Assembly: GCF_003208175.1 (NCBI RefSeq)
Contig: NZ_QKMR01000020.1
Coordinates: forward strand, 44,379 to 85,522
Length of the DNA stretch: 41,144 bases
Source of the DNA: Ruminiclostridium sufflavum DSM 19573
GTDB lineage: Bacteria > Bacillota > Clostridia > Acetivibrionales > DSM-1351
Direction of reading: 5' to 3'
A program made the position numbers and the translations under genes. The number at the start of each line of letters is the position of its first letter. Position 1 is the first letter of the stretch. This document shows positions 18,314 to 27,085 of the stretch, in pieces. Below the pieces are notes generated by a model. That model was not told the origin of the DNA. It made no database searches and saw nothing but the letters and a program-made list of their open reading frames with translations.

Positions 18314-19738
18314 CTACTTAAGTAAATGTGTCTCGTTATGAGTATTTATTACCTTTTTAGCAATTGTGAAAATATCCTTATAATAATTAGCTATATTTCC
18401 ACCCAAAATAGCTATAAAGCAAGCGCATGAAAGAATCTGTGAAAATTGCAAATCAAGAGTCATCAAAATAGCTTGTAATAATAGTAAAGCAAAAGTTGTG
18501 ATATTTATTTTCCAGTTTAAATCTATAGTCACATATTTTTGTGTGTCAAATATCCGTATCATTACAATAACCAAATAACTAATAACACTTGCAATTAATG
18601 CACCGTATATTCCTATAAAAGGTATCGTTATAAAGCATATAAACAAACTTACTGCTGCGCCTATCATAGTAGATACCATAATCATTTTGTTTTTCTTTGC
18701 AGCTGTATAGAAAGTACCAAAATAAACTGAATAAGAATTAAGAGCCGCTGATACCATTAAAAGCGGAACATATATCCACGCCTGATAAAAATCTCCTTTC
18801 AAAATAAATTTTGATATCAACGGTACAAGCAGTATTAGCCCTGAACACGATATGAGAATAAATGCTGAAAATGCTTTAAAAACATCAGAAAAGAACTCGT
18901 TACTATCCTTCTCTCCTAATTCCCTTGATGAAGAAAACTGCCAGGCCTTTTGAAAAATAGATGTCAGCAAATTTACCATAGATGGCAGCTTACTTGCTGC
19001 AGTAAATAAACCTGCCAGACCGGCACCGCAAAATCCGGCAATAACATACCTGCTTGACAAATTTGTTATCCACCAGGACAGCATATTGGGTATTTGAGGC
19101 AGACTGAATATCAGCATGGATTTTAATAATTCCTTGTCAATACTATCAAAGGAGATATATCTATATATTTTTGAAGCAAACATTATAAATACAGTTGAAA
19201 TAAAATTAGAAAGAATTATTGAAATCAAATAACCATCAATATCCAAATTAAATCCCACAAGAAAAATCACATTAAATATTCCTAAAAACAACGCATTAAG
19301 AATACCACTAACTGCAAACCTTTTAACATGCCCGACACCTCTGGCAAACTGAGCAAATAATTGCCTTAGAGCTGCGGTAAAAAGCATCAATCCAAAATGC
19401 CAAGCATACTCATATTTAATAAACCAATTTAAGGCAAATATCAGTACACCAGCTATAATGAAACTTTTAAAAAGAATGTTCAAACCATTTGTTAATAATT
19501 TTTTATGGTCTGCATCTTTATCTATTGCATACCTGAAAACCGCATCATAAATACATAATGAAGCAATTGGCAATGCAAACTCAACAGAATTGTTTAATAG
19601 CTCTGCTATACCAAACTGTTGTGTTGTCATCGCACTGGTGTAAAGCGGCATTAAAAAAAACAATATGAGTTTTGTTAAAATATTTCCTATTGCAAAAGCA
19701 AATGTGTTTGATAAAAGCTGTTTAAACTTGTTATTCAC
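18314..19738 (-). CDS. Wzx-type polysaccharide flippase (MOP superfamily)
   Basis: The 474-residue protein has 12 or more hydrophobic segments and N-terminal LLSNTFAFAIGNILTKLILF, typical of polysaccharide exporters that flip lipid-linked oligosaccharide repeats across the cytoplasmic membrane. The start is GTG with AGGAG 5 nt upstream, overlapping the end of the preceding FrhB-like gene by 8 nt, so translation is coupled. It is the last gene of the exopolysaccharide cluster; about 250 bases of AT-rich DNA without a clear terminator follow before the BspA-like gene. Together with the EpsG-like polymerase it indicates a Wzx/Wzy-type pathway. Confidence 0.88.
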   Translation of the reverse strand: MNNKFKQLLSNTFAFAIGNILTKLILFFLMPLYTSAMTTQQFGIAELLNNSVEFALPIASLCIYDAVFRYAIDKDADHKKLLTNGLNILFKSFIIAGVLIFALNWFIKYEYAWHFGLMLFTAALRQLFAQFARGVGHVKRFAVSGILNALFLGIFNVIFLVGFNLDIDGYLISIILSNFISTVFIMFASKIYRYISFDSIDKELLKSMLIFSLPQIPNMLSWWITNLSSRYVIAGFCGAGLAGLFTAASKLPSMVNLLTSIFQKAWQFSSSRELGEKDSNEFFSDVFKAFSAFILISCSGLILLVPLISKFILKGDFYQAWIYVPLLMVSAALNSYSVYFGTFYTAAKKNKMIMVSTMIGAAVSLFICFITIPFIGIYGALIASVISYLVIVMIRIFDTQKYVTIDLNWKINITTFALLLLQAILMTLDLQFSQILSCACFIAILGGNIANYYKDIFTIAKKVINTHNETHLLK

Positions 19739-20960
19739 CTTTACTCCTTCTTTTTAATTCATCTTTTAATCTCTCATAAAACTTACGAAGCCTCTTAGGA
19801 ATTAAAAAACTATAGTCATCAATAAACCTACTTAATCTGTGCTTTAAGCTGCCTCTTCTTTTATAAAAATATTTGTTTTTAACCAATTCAAAATCTCGAT
19901 GCTCTAAATATTCCTTCCAGAAGTCATCAGATAAAGGGTTCTTTTTATACGGAGTATATAGACTTTTGTTTTTCATTACCTCCTGAATACTTTTTTGTCT
20001 AACAATATAAGCTGCACTTATTGCAGAAAAAACCTTGCTTCCCTTTTCAGAATTAATTAAAACCAGTGAAATCCCCTTTTCATCATTTCTATACCTCCTA
20101 TCGTCAGAAACATATCCCCAAAAGTCAGCAATAGTTATATCGCTTTGACGATTAAGCTTTGTATATTTACATTCATAGCAGCAGTCTCTTGAAAAATAAT
20201 CCTTTGAAAAGCCGATTAAATATGGATCTGTAAAATAATCTGCAATATAAGGCTTACGACTCCTAAAATCTATCCTCATACTGTAGACAGTCCAGCTTGG
20301 CTTTTTATATCTAAAATTAATTTCGGTTATATCGCTATCAATAGTTTTTCTTATGTATTCAATATAATCACTAAACACTAAAGGTGATGGAACGCTATGA
20401 CATATAATATCAACAGTTATCAAATTATCATATGCCTTTCCTAAATAGCTTCTCAATCCTGCATTTTGGCAAGGTGTTCCCGTAAATAAGACAATTACAT
20501 TGTTTTCAAGTCTTTGTTTAACTGTTTTATATACATCACCAACATAACTTTGAATATACTTTGAACCTCTGAAATATTTTAGTTTCTTCAAATTGTCTGC
20601 TTCTTCATAGACTGCCCTAAACTCATCATCAAATCTGACTCCAAATGCAACTCCCTGCTTTGATAGAACATATCTGACGAGTCCGGAAAATACGCCTCCT
20701 GAGGTGCTTATCATTCTAATCTTTTCGTCTTTGTGCCAGCATGCAAAAGTTTGCTGTTGAAAATCAGAACTACCGCTTAGCTCATTAAGGGAGGGACAAA
20801 CTATTTTACATTTGTCGCAATTAAGGCAAAGCTCACTATTAACCTCTGGAATATAAAACCCCTTGCAATCAGTAGTTATGCTAATTGCTCCAGTCTTGCA
20901 AGCTGAATAGCAGGCCATACACCCAGTACATTTTGTTTCATCACATATTACCAGATTAAT
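19731..20960 (-). CDS. FrhB/FdhB-like iron-sulfur protein of the polysaccharide cluster (copy 2, probable ATT start)
   Basis: The protein has two [4Fe-4S] ferredoxin motifs at its N-terminus and the FrhB/FdhB (coenzyme F420 hydrogenase beta-like) domain after them (STSGGVFSGLVRYVL, RGSKYIQSYVGDVY, FTGTPCQNAGLRSYLG, YECKYT, DFWGY). The first ATG in the frame (20918) would cut the first motif, CTGCMACYSACK, after its second cysteine. The frame stays open upstream to 20963 and aligns with the paralogue at 24765-25967. The only plausible start is ATT at 20960, 4 nt after AAGGGGGG and overlapping the stop of the upstream gene. This gives 409 residues, close to the 400 of the paralogue. The biochemical role of these proteins in exopolysaccharide clusters is not established; a redox step on a sugar or pyruvyl group is possible. 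Confidence 0.8.
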   Translation of the reverse strand: MNLVICDETKCTGCMACYSACKTGAISITTDCKGFYIPEVNSELCLNCDKCKIVCPSLNELSGSSDFQQQTFACWHKDEKIRMISTSGGVFSGLVRYVLSKQGVAFGVRFDDEFRAVYEEADNLKKLKYFRGSKYIQSYVGDVYKTVKQRLENNVIVLFTGTPCQNAGLRSYLGKAYDNLITVDIICHSVPSPLVFSDYIEYIRKTIDSDITEINFRYKKPSWTVYSMRIDFRSRKPYIADYFTDPYLIGFSKDYFSRDCCYECKYTKLNRQSDITIADFWGYVSDDRRYRNDEKGISLVLINSEKGSKVFSAISAAYIVRQKSIQEVMKNKSLYTPYKKNPLSDDFWKEYLEHRDFELVKNKYFYKRRGSLKHRLSRFIDDYSFLIPKRLRKFYERLKDELKRRSKGE

Positions 20961-22090
20961 CAGCCCCCCTTTTCAAGAAGTGAATAAAGCTTCTGATAAT
21001 AGTTTTTGTCAAAATAATCTTCAATATGATAATGGTATTCTTTTTTTATAAGCTTGCAAGCTATTTCGTATGCTTCCTCCAATGTTCCTGCAAAATAAAC
21101 GTAATCATCATAAACGCCCTTAAACCAGTCCACACCTGATGAAAGCTTATGGTCGGTTGAGTTTACTACTATTACCGGCGTTTGTGCTATTAATGTAAAT
21201 ATTGTTCCATGATATCTATCGGTAATAACTAATTTATATTGAGAAAACTTATCAAATGTATCTTCCAGCACTCTTTTGAATTCAGTTGACAATTCTTTAT
21301 AGCTCATCTTTATTGTTGTATCAGTTAAATCTGTGGGGGAAATTGCACACAATCGCTTCCTTAAAGCCTCAATCTGAGCTTTCTCGTAATATTGCTCACT
21401 GTCATTTCTCATACAAAATAAGATACCGCTTCTTTTATTATTAAATGAATATTTGCCAATCAACGATGTAACTATATCAGGATATAGCAATACTTCAGCA
21501 CTTGTCAGCATCTCCTTTGCCGTTTCATAAGAGACCTTGTCTCTAGCCATAACGGTTATGTTTTTATGCTTATTATAAATGTCCGAAGTAATTCTCATTT
21601 CCTTTTCACATGAGTATCGTACAGTCTGAGGAAAGAATATTATGTGGTTATTCTCAAATTGTTTCACTATCATTCTGTGAGCTATTTCATCGCGGTTAGT
21701 GTCTGTTGAAGTATATCCGCTTTGAAAGAAAATTTTGTCAGCCGACTTTATCTTCTCAGCTATTTCATCTAACAAGTTAAATCTATTTGCATTTATAGAA
21801 GTTGTCATTAGCTCAACAACCTCAAAATCAGAATAGTATGTATTAAACCATTTTCTTATACAAAACGCTTGAGCTTGGTCTCCAAGATTTGAATGGTCAG
21901 GAACGCACATGTACCATATTCTTTTCTTTGAAGCGTCCTTTTGAATTGCTCTAACTCTCTCAATTGCTATATGAGATTTTTTTAATTCCTTAGGATAATT
22001 TTTAACTTTAAATAATAATCTATAAATGCATTTTGCCACTTTACATAGCTTCTCGTGCTTTCGGATTTTCCTTTTTATTTCTGAAATCAT
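20960..22090 (-). CDS. Polysaccharide pyruvyl transferase family protein (copy 2)
   Basis: The 376-residue protein belongs to the CsaB-like family that adds ketal pyruvate from phosphoenolpyruvate to sugars. It has the N-terminal NLGDQAQAFCIRKWF motif, a central FFPQTVRYS, and the C-terminal signature VITDRYHGTIFTLIAQTPVIV. I choose ATG 22090, with GAGGAG 6 nt upstream, over a TTG at 22111. Its last base overlaps the presumed ATT start of the next gene. The start lies 22 bases from element copy B, so any promoter or leader for this gene must run through or start beside that element. The donor and acceptor sugars are not predictable. Confidence 0.88.
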   Translation of the reverse strand: MISEIKRKIRKHEKLCKVAKCIYRLLFKVKNYPKELKKSHIAIERVRAIQKDASKKRIWYMCVPDHSNLGDQAQAFCIRKWFNTYYSDFEVVELMTTSINANRFNLLDEIAEKIKSADKIFFQSGYTSTDTNRDEIAHRMIVKQFENNHIIFFPQTVRYSCEKEMRITSDIYNKHKNITVMARDKVSYETAKEMLTSAEVLLYPDIVTSLIGKYSFNNKRSGILFCMRNDSEQYYEKAQIEALRKRLCAISPTDLTDTTIKMSYKELSTEFKRVLEDTFDKFSQYKLVITDRYHGTIFTLIAQTPVIVVNSTDHKLSSGVDWFKGVYDDYVYFAGTLEEAYEIACKLIKKEYHYHIEDYFDKNYYQKLYSLLEKGG

Positions 22091-22112
22091 GGCATACTCC
22101 TCGTAAAACAAA

Positions 22113-22278
22113 GTCTATTACTATCGGTTCGAATCTAACCTCCACGCATATTTGCAGCATACTATAATAATTATATAATGGTTGAGTTACACATTTTTTT
22201 ACAGCTTGAAAATGTACAATGTCGGCACAAAATTTATTTTTCGAGCTTAATCGGCTGAAGGCTTGAACCGTAATTGAC
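22113..22278 (+). repeat. Intergenic inverted-end element, copy B (inverted relative to the operon)
   Basis: This 166-bp element starts GTCTATTACTATCGG and ends GAACCGTAATTGACC. Its left and right ends match copy C. Its middle (22137-22217) aligns instead with the extra segment of copy D: AACCTCCAC near the start, AGCATA in the middle and TTTTTACAGCTT at the end. The left-to-right orientation is plus, opposite to the flanking exopolysaccharide genes and to copies C and D. Confidence 0.65.
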
Positions 22279-22325
22279 CCATGTCTTCTAACAGCTAAAT
22301 TTAGTGATTTAAAATTAATTCAGCA

Positions 22326-23432
22326 TTACTGCCAAGAGAACTCATATGGAACTACACCATACCATTCAGGCCTATATACTGCAATTATTATAAAATATAA
22401 CATTGTAAAGCTAACAAATAAGACCTTGTACAGTATTCTTATGCTCTTAAAATCTATCATATATATAGCGTTGGGCAGCCATGAAATATAAAATACAGTA
22501 AAATACAGTTTTGCTCTTAATAAAATAGTCATTTGCAGTCCAACTACTAAACAGAATAAACAAGCTGAAATTGAATAAGCCTGAAAATCGTAGCTAATCT
22601 GGTTATTTAACTCTTTTTTCAAAAGATATATACCATCTGTTCTATAGTAAATCAGTCCAAAAACCAGAATAATAGCACATATCGAAAGATTGAAAGCAGT
22701 TCCGAAATAGTTTGAAACTGCAAACTCAGAGTCAATATAGCCCGCATAATTTTCAAAAAGATTCACAGCAAATTTGAAAATATACTTAAATCCAACAAAT
22801 CCTATAACACATGCAATTAAAGTATATAGTAAAGTTCGTTTTTTATAATTCATTCTATAATACACTATCATTATCAAGCATATTATCGCTGATTGATGAA
22901 AAATGCTTGCAAAAAGTACAAATGCTATAAAAAATAAATACTTGTTTTTCTTCAAATATTCCAATCCTAATAATATAATTCCTACCGCAATGGATTGACG
23001 CATTACGTTCATATTCATAGAAAAAATATTTAACGATATAAATATATATGTACTTAATACAACATCCTCTGAACTTTTATAAATAAACATTCCAACCGGA
23101 GGAAAAATTAATAAGCTACTGACGATAATAAGCAATTGAGGCTCTGGTGATATATAGTTTAAAAGCTTACACAGCGCAGTAAAGCCCCATTCATAGTTGA
23201 TATTATCAAAGCTGTTCCAGTTTAGATTACTGATTACTTTATATCCATTGCAAAAATGCTTTGTATCTATGCCAACAGTATATTTACGGAGCATTGCCAA
23301 TGCGGTTATTATAGTAAAAAACAACAGCAGAAAATTTCTCTTTCTCTTTTGTGTATAATTTACATTTAGAGCAGTACCACATAACAAAACTGTTAACATT
23401 AATATTATATAAATTATCATTATTATGTCCAT
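22326..23432 (-). CDS. EpsG-like polysaccharide polymerase (Wzy type)
   Basis: About 368 residues with roughly ten membrane segments. The family motifs LRKYTVGIDTKHF (near residue 55) and MNMNVMRQSIAVGI (mid-protein) mark the EpsG/Wzy-type family that joins repeat units on the outer face of the membrane. The start is uncertain: ATG 23432 and ATG 23420 are both in frame, and an earlier ATG at 23459 has no ribosome binding site. GTGGGG is the only purine-rich stretch, badly spaced for 23432 and long for 23420. ATG 23432 is part of a hairpin arm (see 23427-23477). Element copy C lies directly upstream and copy B just downstream, so this gene is flanked by two oppositely oriented copies. Confidence 0.85.
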   Translation of the reverse strand: MDIIMIIYIILMLTVLLCGTALNVNYTQKRKRNFLLLFFTIITALAMLRKYTVGIDTKHFCNGYKVISNLNWNSFDNINYEWGFTALCKLLNYISPEPQLLIIVSSLLIFPPVGMFIYKSSEDVVLSTYIFISLNIFSMNMNVMRQSIAVGIILLGLEYLKKNKYLFFIAFVLFASIFHQSAIICLIMIVYYRMNYKKRTLLYTLIACVIGFVGFKYIFKFAVNLFENYAGYIDSEFAVSNYFGTAFNLSICAIILVFGLIYYRTDGIYLLKKELNNQISYDFQAYSISACLFCLVVGLQMTILLRAKLYFTVFYISWLPNAIYMIDFKSIRILYKVLFVSFTMLYFIIIAVYRPEWYGVVPYEFSWQ

Positions 23433-23477
23433 GCCCCACATTTGGACACAAAGCTCCATTGACGTACTGGCATGGAC
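23427..23477 (-). promoter_or_regulatory. Hairpin covering a start codon of the polymerase gene
   Basis: On the minus strand GTCCATGCC (23469-23477) pairs perfectly with GGCATGGAC (23427-23435). The second arm contains the candidate start ATG 23432, and the purine-rich GTGGGG adjoins it. The fold could hide the start region from ribosomes. Confidence 0.45.
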
Positions 23478-23513
23478 TTGGCACCTTCTTTATAAATATT
23501 TTGCATTACCAAA

Positions 23514-23670
23514 GTCAATTACGGTTCAAAGTCTTCGAACGATAGAATATCGTTTTTTTAGAGTGAATCAGGCTTTTAAGCAGGCTTTAAACACAGTTTG
23601 AGTTTAAAAATGGTTTTTACTTCAAAAGGCTTTAGCCTCAAACTCAAACTATCGACCGATAGTAATTGAC
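23514..23670 (-). repeat. Intergenic inverted-end element, copy C
   Basis: This 157-bp element is bounded by perfect 9-bp inverted ends (GTCAATTAC at 23514-23522, GTAATTGAC at 23662-23670). Inside, AGTTTGAGTTT (23595-23605) and AAACTCAAACT (23640-23650) form a perfect 11-bp stem. AACGATA-GAA-TATCGTT followed by T forms a small terminator-like hairpin on the plus strand. It overlaps the last 22 bases of the GT4 gene, whose stop codon lies inside it, and faces the polymerase gene. Confidence 0.7.
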
Positions 23671-24755
23671 TTTATCAAATCACAATACTTATCTGACAAC
23701 TTCTGTGTAGAAGCTTTAATTTCATACCCTGCCTCAATCAATTTCTGGATGTCCAAATTTCGATTAGTCTGCTTGCTGATGTTTATTATCTCATTCACCC
23801 ATTCATCTAAGCTTTTATCTAGTGTAATATACCTAACATTATCAGTAATTTTCATTTCATGGGTAACAGTATCAGATACAAGCATTGGCAATCCTGATAT
23901 TTGACCTTCTATCCCTGCCACTGGGAGTCCTTCATATAGTGATGGCAGGAACAGCACATCCATAGCTTGATAAAGCTGGTTTACATCTGTTCTATTGCCC
24001 AAGAAGAAAACTGATTTTTCAATTCCGATTCTATGTACATAATCTTTTATTTTATTATCCAATGGCCCGGTACCTATCCACCAGTAAACAGCATTTGGGT
24101 TGGTTTTGAGCAACTCCGCAAATACCTTTATTGCGAATTTGGGATTCTTTTGTTCACATAGTCTTCCTACAGTTCCCAGAACAAATTTATCTTCAACCTT
24201 CAATTCTTTTCTCAAGCTATCTCTTATATCCTGATTGTAGATAAATCTTTCAATATCAATGGCATTATTAATTACCGTATAGCTTTTGCCTTTAAACAAA
24301 TAGTCTCCAGCCATTTTTGAACATGCAAAATAAGTGTTTGCATAATGCTTTGAAATTGGTGACAGTATATTATTTCTTATTTCTTTCCATTTCTTTTCAG
24401 CAGATTTTGTACCATGACTATGGAGAATTCTCACCGGAATTTTATTCTTTTTTGCATAATACAAGAATGGAATACCAGAATTCACGACATTGCAATGTAT
24501 AATATCATGTTTCTCTTCTTTAAGTATACAGTCTATATATTTAAACGCTTTTTTAAGATTACTTTTGTAATCTGGAAGCACATATATTTTCCCACCGCTA
24601 TTCTTGATTTCATCATAATATGGCGTTTCTATTGATTTAAGTAAAAAAAAGTCAATATGTATTTTCTCTTTGTCAATATTCCTATAATAGTTCATTGCAT
24701 AGCTTGCAACACCATGTGCTATTCTTAAGTTAGGCACTACATAAAGCACTTTCAT
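23649..24755 (-). CDS. Glycosyltransferase family 4 (EpsF-like)
   Basis: The 368-residue protein has the GT-B fold signatures of family 4: N-terminal MKVLYVVPNLRIAHGVASYA, VLGTVGRLCEQKNPKFAI in the middle and the EX7E-type donor site FLPSLYEGLPVAGIEGQ near residue 280. It should transfer a sugar from a nucleotide sugar onto the growing repeat unit at the inner membrane face. The start follows the stop of the FrhB-like gene by 9 nt with a weak ribosome binding site, so coupled translation is likely. The C-terminal SITIGR and the stop codon come from element copy C. The same six residues occur in a chance frame of copy A, so the insertion probably replaced the original C-terminus. Confidence 0.92.
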   Translation of the reverse strand: MKVLYVVPNLRIAHGVASYAMNYYRNIDKEKIHIDFFLLKSIETPYYDEIKNSGGKIYVLPDYKSNLKKAFKYIDCILKEEKHDIIHCNVVNSGIPFLYYAKKNKIPVRILHSHGTKSAEKKWKEIRNNILSPISKHYANTYFACSKMAGDYLFKGKSYTVINNAIDIERFIYNQDIRDSLRKELKVEDKFVLGTVGRLCEQKNPKFAIKVFAELLKTNPNAVYWWIGTGPLDNKIKDYVHRIGIEKSVFFLGNRTDVNQLYQAMDVLFLPSLYEGLPVAGIEGQISGLPMLVSDTVTHEMKITDNVRYITLDKSLDEWVNEIINISKQTNRNLDIQKLIEAGYEIKASTQKLSDKYCDLIKSITIGR

Positions 24756-24764
24756 ATTTTTCTA

Positions 24765-25967
24765 TCATTTACCTTCCTTTATTTTATATAATAATTTCTT
24801 CAAAGCTATTTTAATTGGTATAGGAACAATCAGCTTAATACCTACTCTAAACTTACTGTCCAATTTAAGGTTTCTTTCCAGGTATGTATCAAAATCCATG
24901 CTGTCAAGCTCTTTATAAATAAAATCCCTTATGTATGGCTTTTTAGCTGGATGTTCTAAATTTCCATTCTTCATTTTTGCATACTCTAATTTTGAAGGAA
25001 TATAATCTATTCTTCCTTTTAATTCTTCAAAAAAGACTTGTCCCTTTAATGAATTAATTAGTAGTAGTGATACTCCTTTACTTGAATAAAATTTAGAATG
25101 GCAAAGTTCAATCCCCCAATAGTCTGCAAGTGTAAAATCGCCTTCACGAACTGTTGTAGCATATTTACATGAATAACAAGTATACCTGTAGGTCTTAGCT
25201 TTTAAAAATGCACTATAATATGGATCAAAGTCCCCATGTGAATATTTTGTTTTTGTTCTGGTAGCTGCCTTATAACATAATCCCCATCCCATCTTATCTT
25301 TATTTCTGAACTCATACGTAAGTAGCTGTTCACCAAGGTTATTTTGCAGCCAGTCAAGGTATTTTGAAAAAAGCTTTTGACTTGGTGTTCCATGACAAAT
25401 CAAATCCGCAGTTATTAAATTCTCACAGTCCTTGCCTAAAAAAGCTTTCAGCCCACTGATTTGGCAGGGTGTACCTGTATAAAAAACCAATCTTCCTTGC
25501 ATTAAATAGTCTCTGGCTTTTAAATAAGAGCTATTCAAGTCACTTTGTACATATTTTGAACCCCGCAAACCTTCCAAATCAACCTTATTTTCAACACAAA
25601 TATGCTTCGCGATAAAATCCTTATCTAAAGCACAACCGAAAACAACCCCGCCTTTTTCAATAACAAGCTCTGCTATTGCAGAAAACATTCCTCCGGATGA
25701 GCTTTTTAGAAGAACCTGCTCATTTTTTAATTTAGCAGCAAATACCTCTGGCTCTTTTAATTGACTCTCTTCAAATATAGTATTATTTATTTTAGGGCAA
25801 TGCTTTATACATATCCCACATTCAGTACATAGATTTTCATCTACAGCCGGATACTTAAACCCTTCCGCATCTTCTGACACAGAAATACAATTGTGTGGGC
25901 AAATCTGTTCACAAACTCTACAGCCATAACAATCTTCTTTCTTATCTATTTTTATAAAAGCAGGCAT
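24765..25967 (-). CDS. FrhB/FdhB-like iron-sulfur protein of the polysaccharide cluster (copy 1)
   Basis: This 400-residue protein carries two N-terminal [4Fe-4S] motifs (CYGCRVCEQICP and CTECGICIKHCP) followed by the FrhB/FdhB domain: LKSSSGGMFSAIAELV, LRGSKYVQSDLN, FYTGTPCQISGLKAFLG, CYSCKYAT, DYWGIE. AAGGA lies 6 nt before the ATG. The family was named from F420-reducing hydrogenase, but members in polysaccharide clusters of bacteria without F420 have no proven reaction. The gene follows the pyruvyl transferase gene by 15 nt, the same order as the second pair, so the two proteins probably act together. It lacks membrane segments and should be cytoplasmic. Confidence 0.88.
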   Translation of the reverse strand: MPAFIKIDKKEDCYGCRVCEQICPHNCISVSEDAEGFKYPAVDENLCTECGICIKHCPKINNTIFEESQLKEPEVFAAKLKNEQVLLKSSSGGMFSAIAELVIEKGGVVFGCALDKDFIAKHICVENKVDLEGLRGSKYVQSDLNSSYLKARDYLMQGRLVFYTGTPCQISGLKAFLGKDCENLITADLICHGTPSQKLFSKYLDWLQNNLGEQLLTYEFRNKDKMGWGLCYKAATRTKTKYSHGDFDPYYSAFLKAKTYRYTCYSCKYATTVREGDFTLADYWGIELCHSKFYSSKGVSLLLINSLKGQVFFEELKGRIDYIPSKLEYAKMKNGNLEHPAKKPYIRDFIYKELDSMDFDTYLERNLKLDSKFRVGIKLIVPIPIKIALKKLLYKIKEGK

Positions 25968-25982
25968 AAAAAATCCTTTCTG

Positions 25983-27083
25983 CTATTGCTCCAATGCTTC
26001 CTTCAAAAACCCTAATGATAGCCTTCTTTCCTTTTCAATAATTCTATTAGCCACAGTAAAATCAATCTTCTCATTATGTATAACTTTACTTTTGCTTATA
26101 ACCCGATTTTCAAAGCCCGTCAGCTTGATTAAGCTTTCTAATCTTGTGCTGAATTTATGAGGATAATATGCATAAAAATCAGTATTGAAATTAATTGAAA
26201 AGGCTGTTGCATGTAATGAATCTGAAAACACGCATTGTGCATTTTTTATTAATGATAACCATTCTTCAACTTTTGGGCAAAATACAAGTTTGCCCGGCTT
26301 TATAATTTCATGTAAATTGTAGGAAATAGAATAAAGAGGCATTTTATTTATGTAGGCATAAGACTTTGCAATCTTATACAGCTCAGACTCTCGGTTTAAA
26401 TTATATAAAAGTACATATTTTTTATTTTTATACTTGTTAGAAGCAATTTTACTCCATTCACTTTTATTAAGAAGCAGTGTAGGGTCTAAAACAAGGCTGC
26501 CGGTTAAATTTAATGTATTAAGTATGTCAACTCCTGATGATTCTCTTACAGAAATACATTTATACTTTTGTAGAAGCCTTTTCATTTCGTCAATCTCCCA
26601 ATCTTTCAATTGTGATCTACCAAAACTTGCTGCATAAGCAATCCGCAGGGTTTCAGCTTTACCAAAATCATAAAAGAACGGGTAATCTATTCCTTCGTTC
26701 CATTCCGCATTCCAAACCTGGTCACTTCCTGTACAGTATACATCTGCCTCAATAGGAGCATTTCGAATACTTTCTTTATTAAAATAAGTTTTATCTGAAA
26801 GGGTTATATGTTTCTTTAAAAAACATGAGAAAACATGAAATCTTTTTATATATGAAGGTATCATAATACAACGCGTTGCAAAACACAAAACAGGATTGTT
26901 TTTGAGAATGTCTTTTTTATTCTTTATCCTTTTTAGCATTCCAATGAAATGCATCCTTTCAGGATAATAATCCAATACTTCCACACTATGTCCAAATTTT
27001 TCTATTGCCAACTGAGTAGCAAAGGCCTGTAGAACAGATCCATAATTAGGCACTCTATGTAATGTTATTAACGAAATCTTCAA
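25983..27083 (-). CDS. Polysaccharide pyruvyl transferase family protein (copy 1)
   Basis: The 366-residue protein belongs to the same family as the gene at 20960-22090 but is divergent. N-terminal LHRVPNYGSVLQAFATQLAI, the central CTGSDQVWNAEW and SFGRSQL, VLDPTLLL, and the C-terminal VFSDSLHATAFSINF are typical of the subgroup found beside FrhB-like proteins. The start is TTG, 2 nt after the stop of the GT2 gene, which indicates coupling. Its substrate is unknown. Confidence 0.88.
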   Translation of the reverse strand: MKISLITLHRVPNYGSVLQAFATQLAIEKFGHSVEVLDYYPERMHFIGMLKRIKNKKDILKNNPVLCFATRCIMIPSYIKRFHVFSCFLKKHITLSDKTYFNKESIRNAPIEADVYCTGSDQVWNAEWNEGIDYPFFYDFGKAETLRIAYAASFGRSQLKDWEIDEMKRLLQKYKCISVRESSGVDILNTLNLTGSLVLDPTLLLNKSEWSKIASNKYKNKKYVLLYNLNRESELYKIAKSYAYINKMPLYSISYNLHEIIKPGKLVFCPKVEEWLSLIKNAQCVFSDSLHATAFSINFNTDFYAYYPHKFSTRLESLIKLTGFENRVISKSKVIHNEKIDFTVANRIIEKERRLSLGFLKEALEQ

Positions 27084-27085
27084 AA

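Noticed and set aside
20916-20918. ATG 20918 as the start of the second FrhB-like gene
   Set aside because: It would remove the first two cysteines of a ferredoxin motif that the paralogue keeps.
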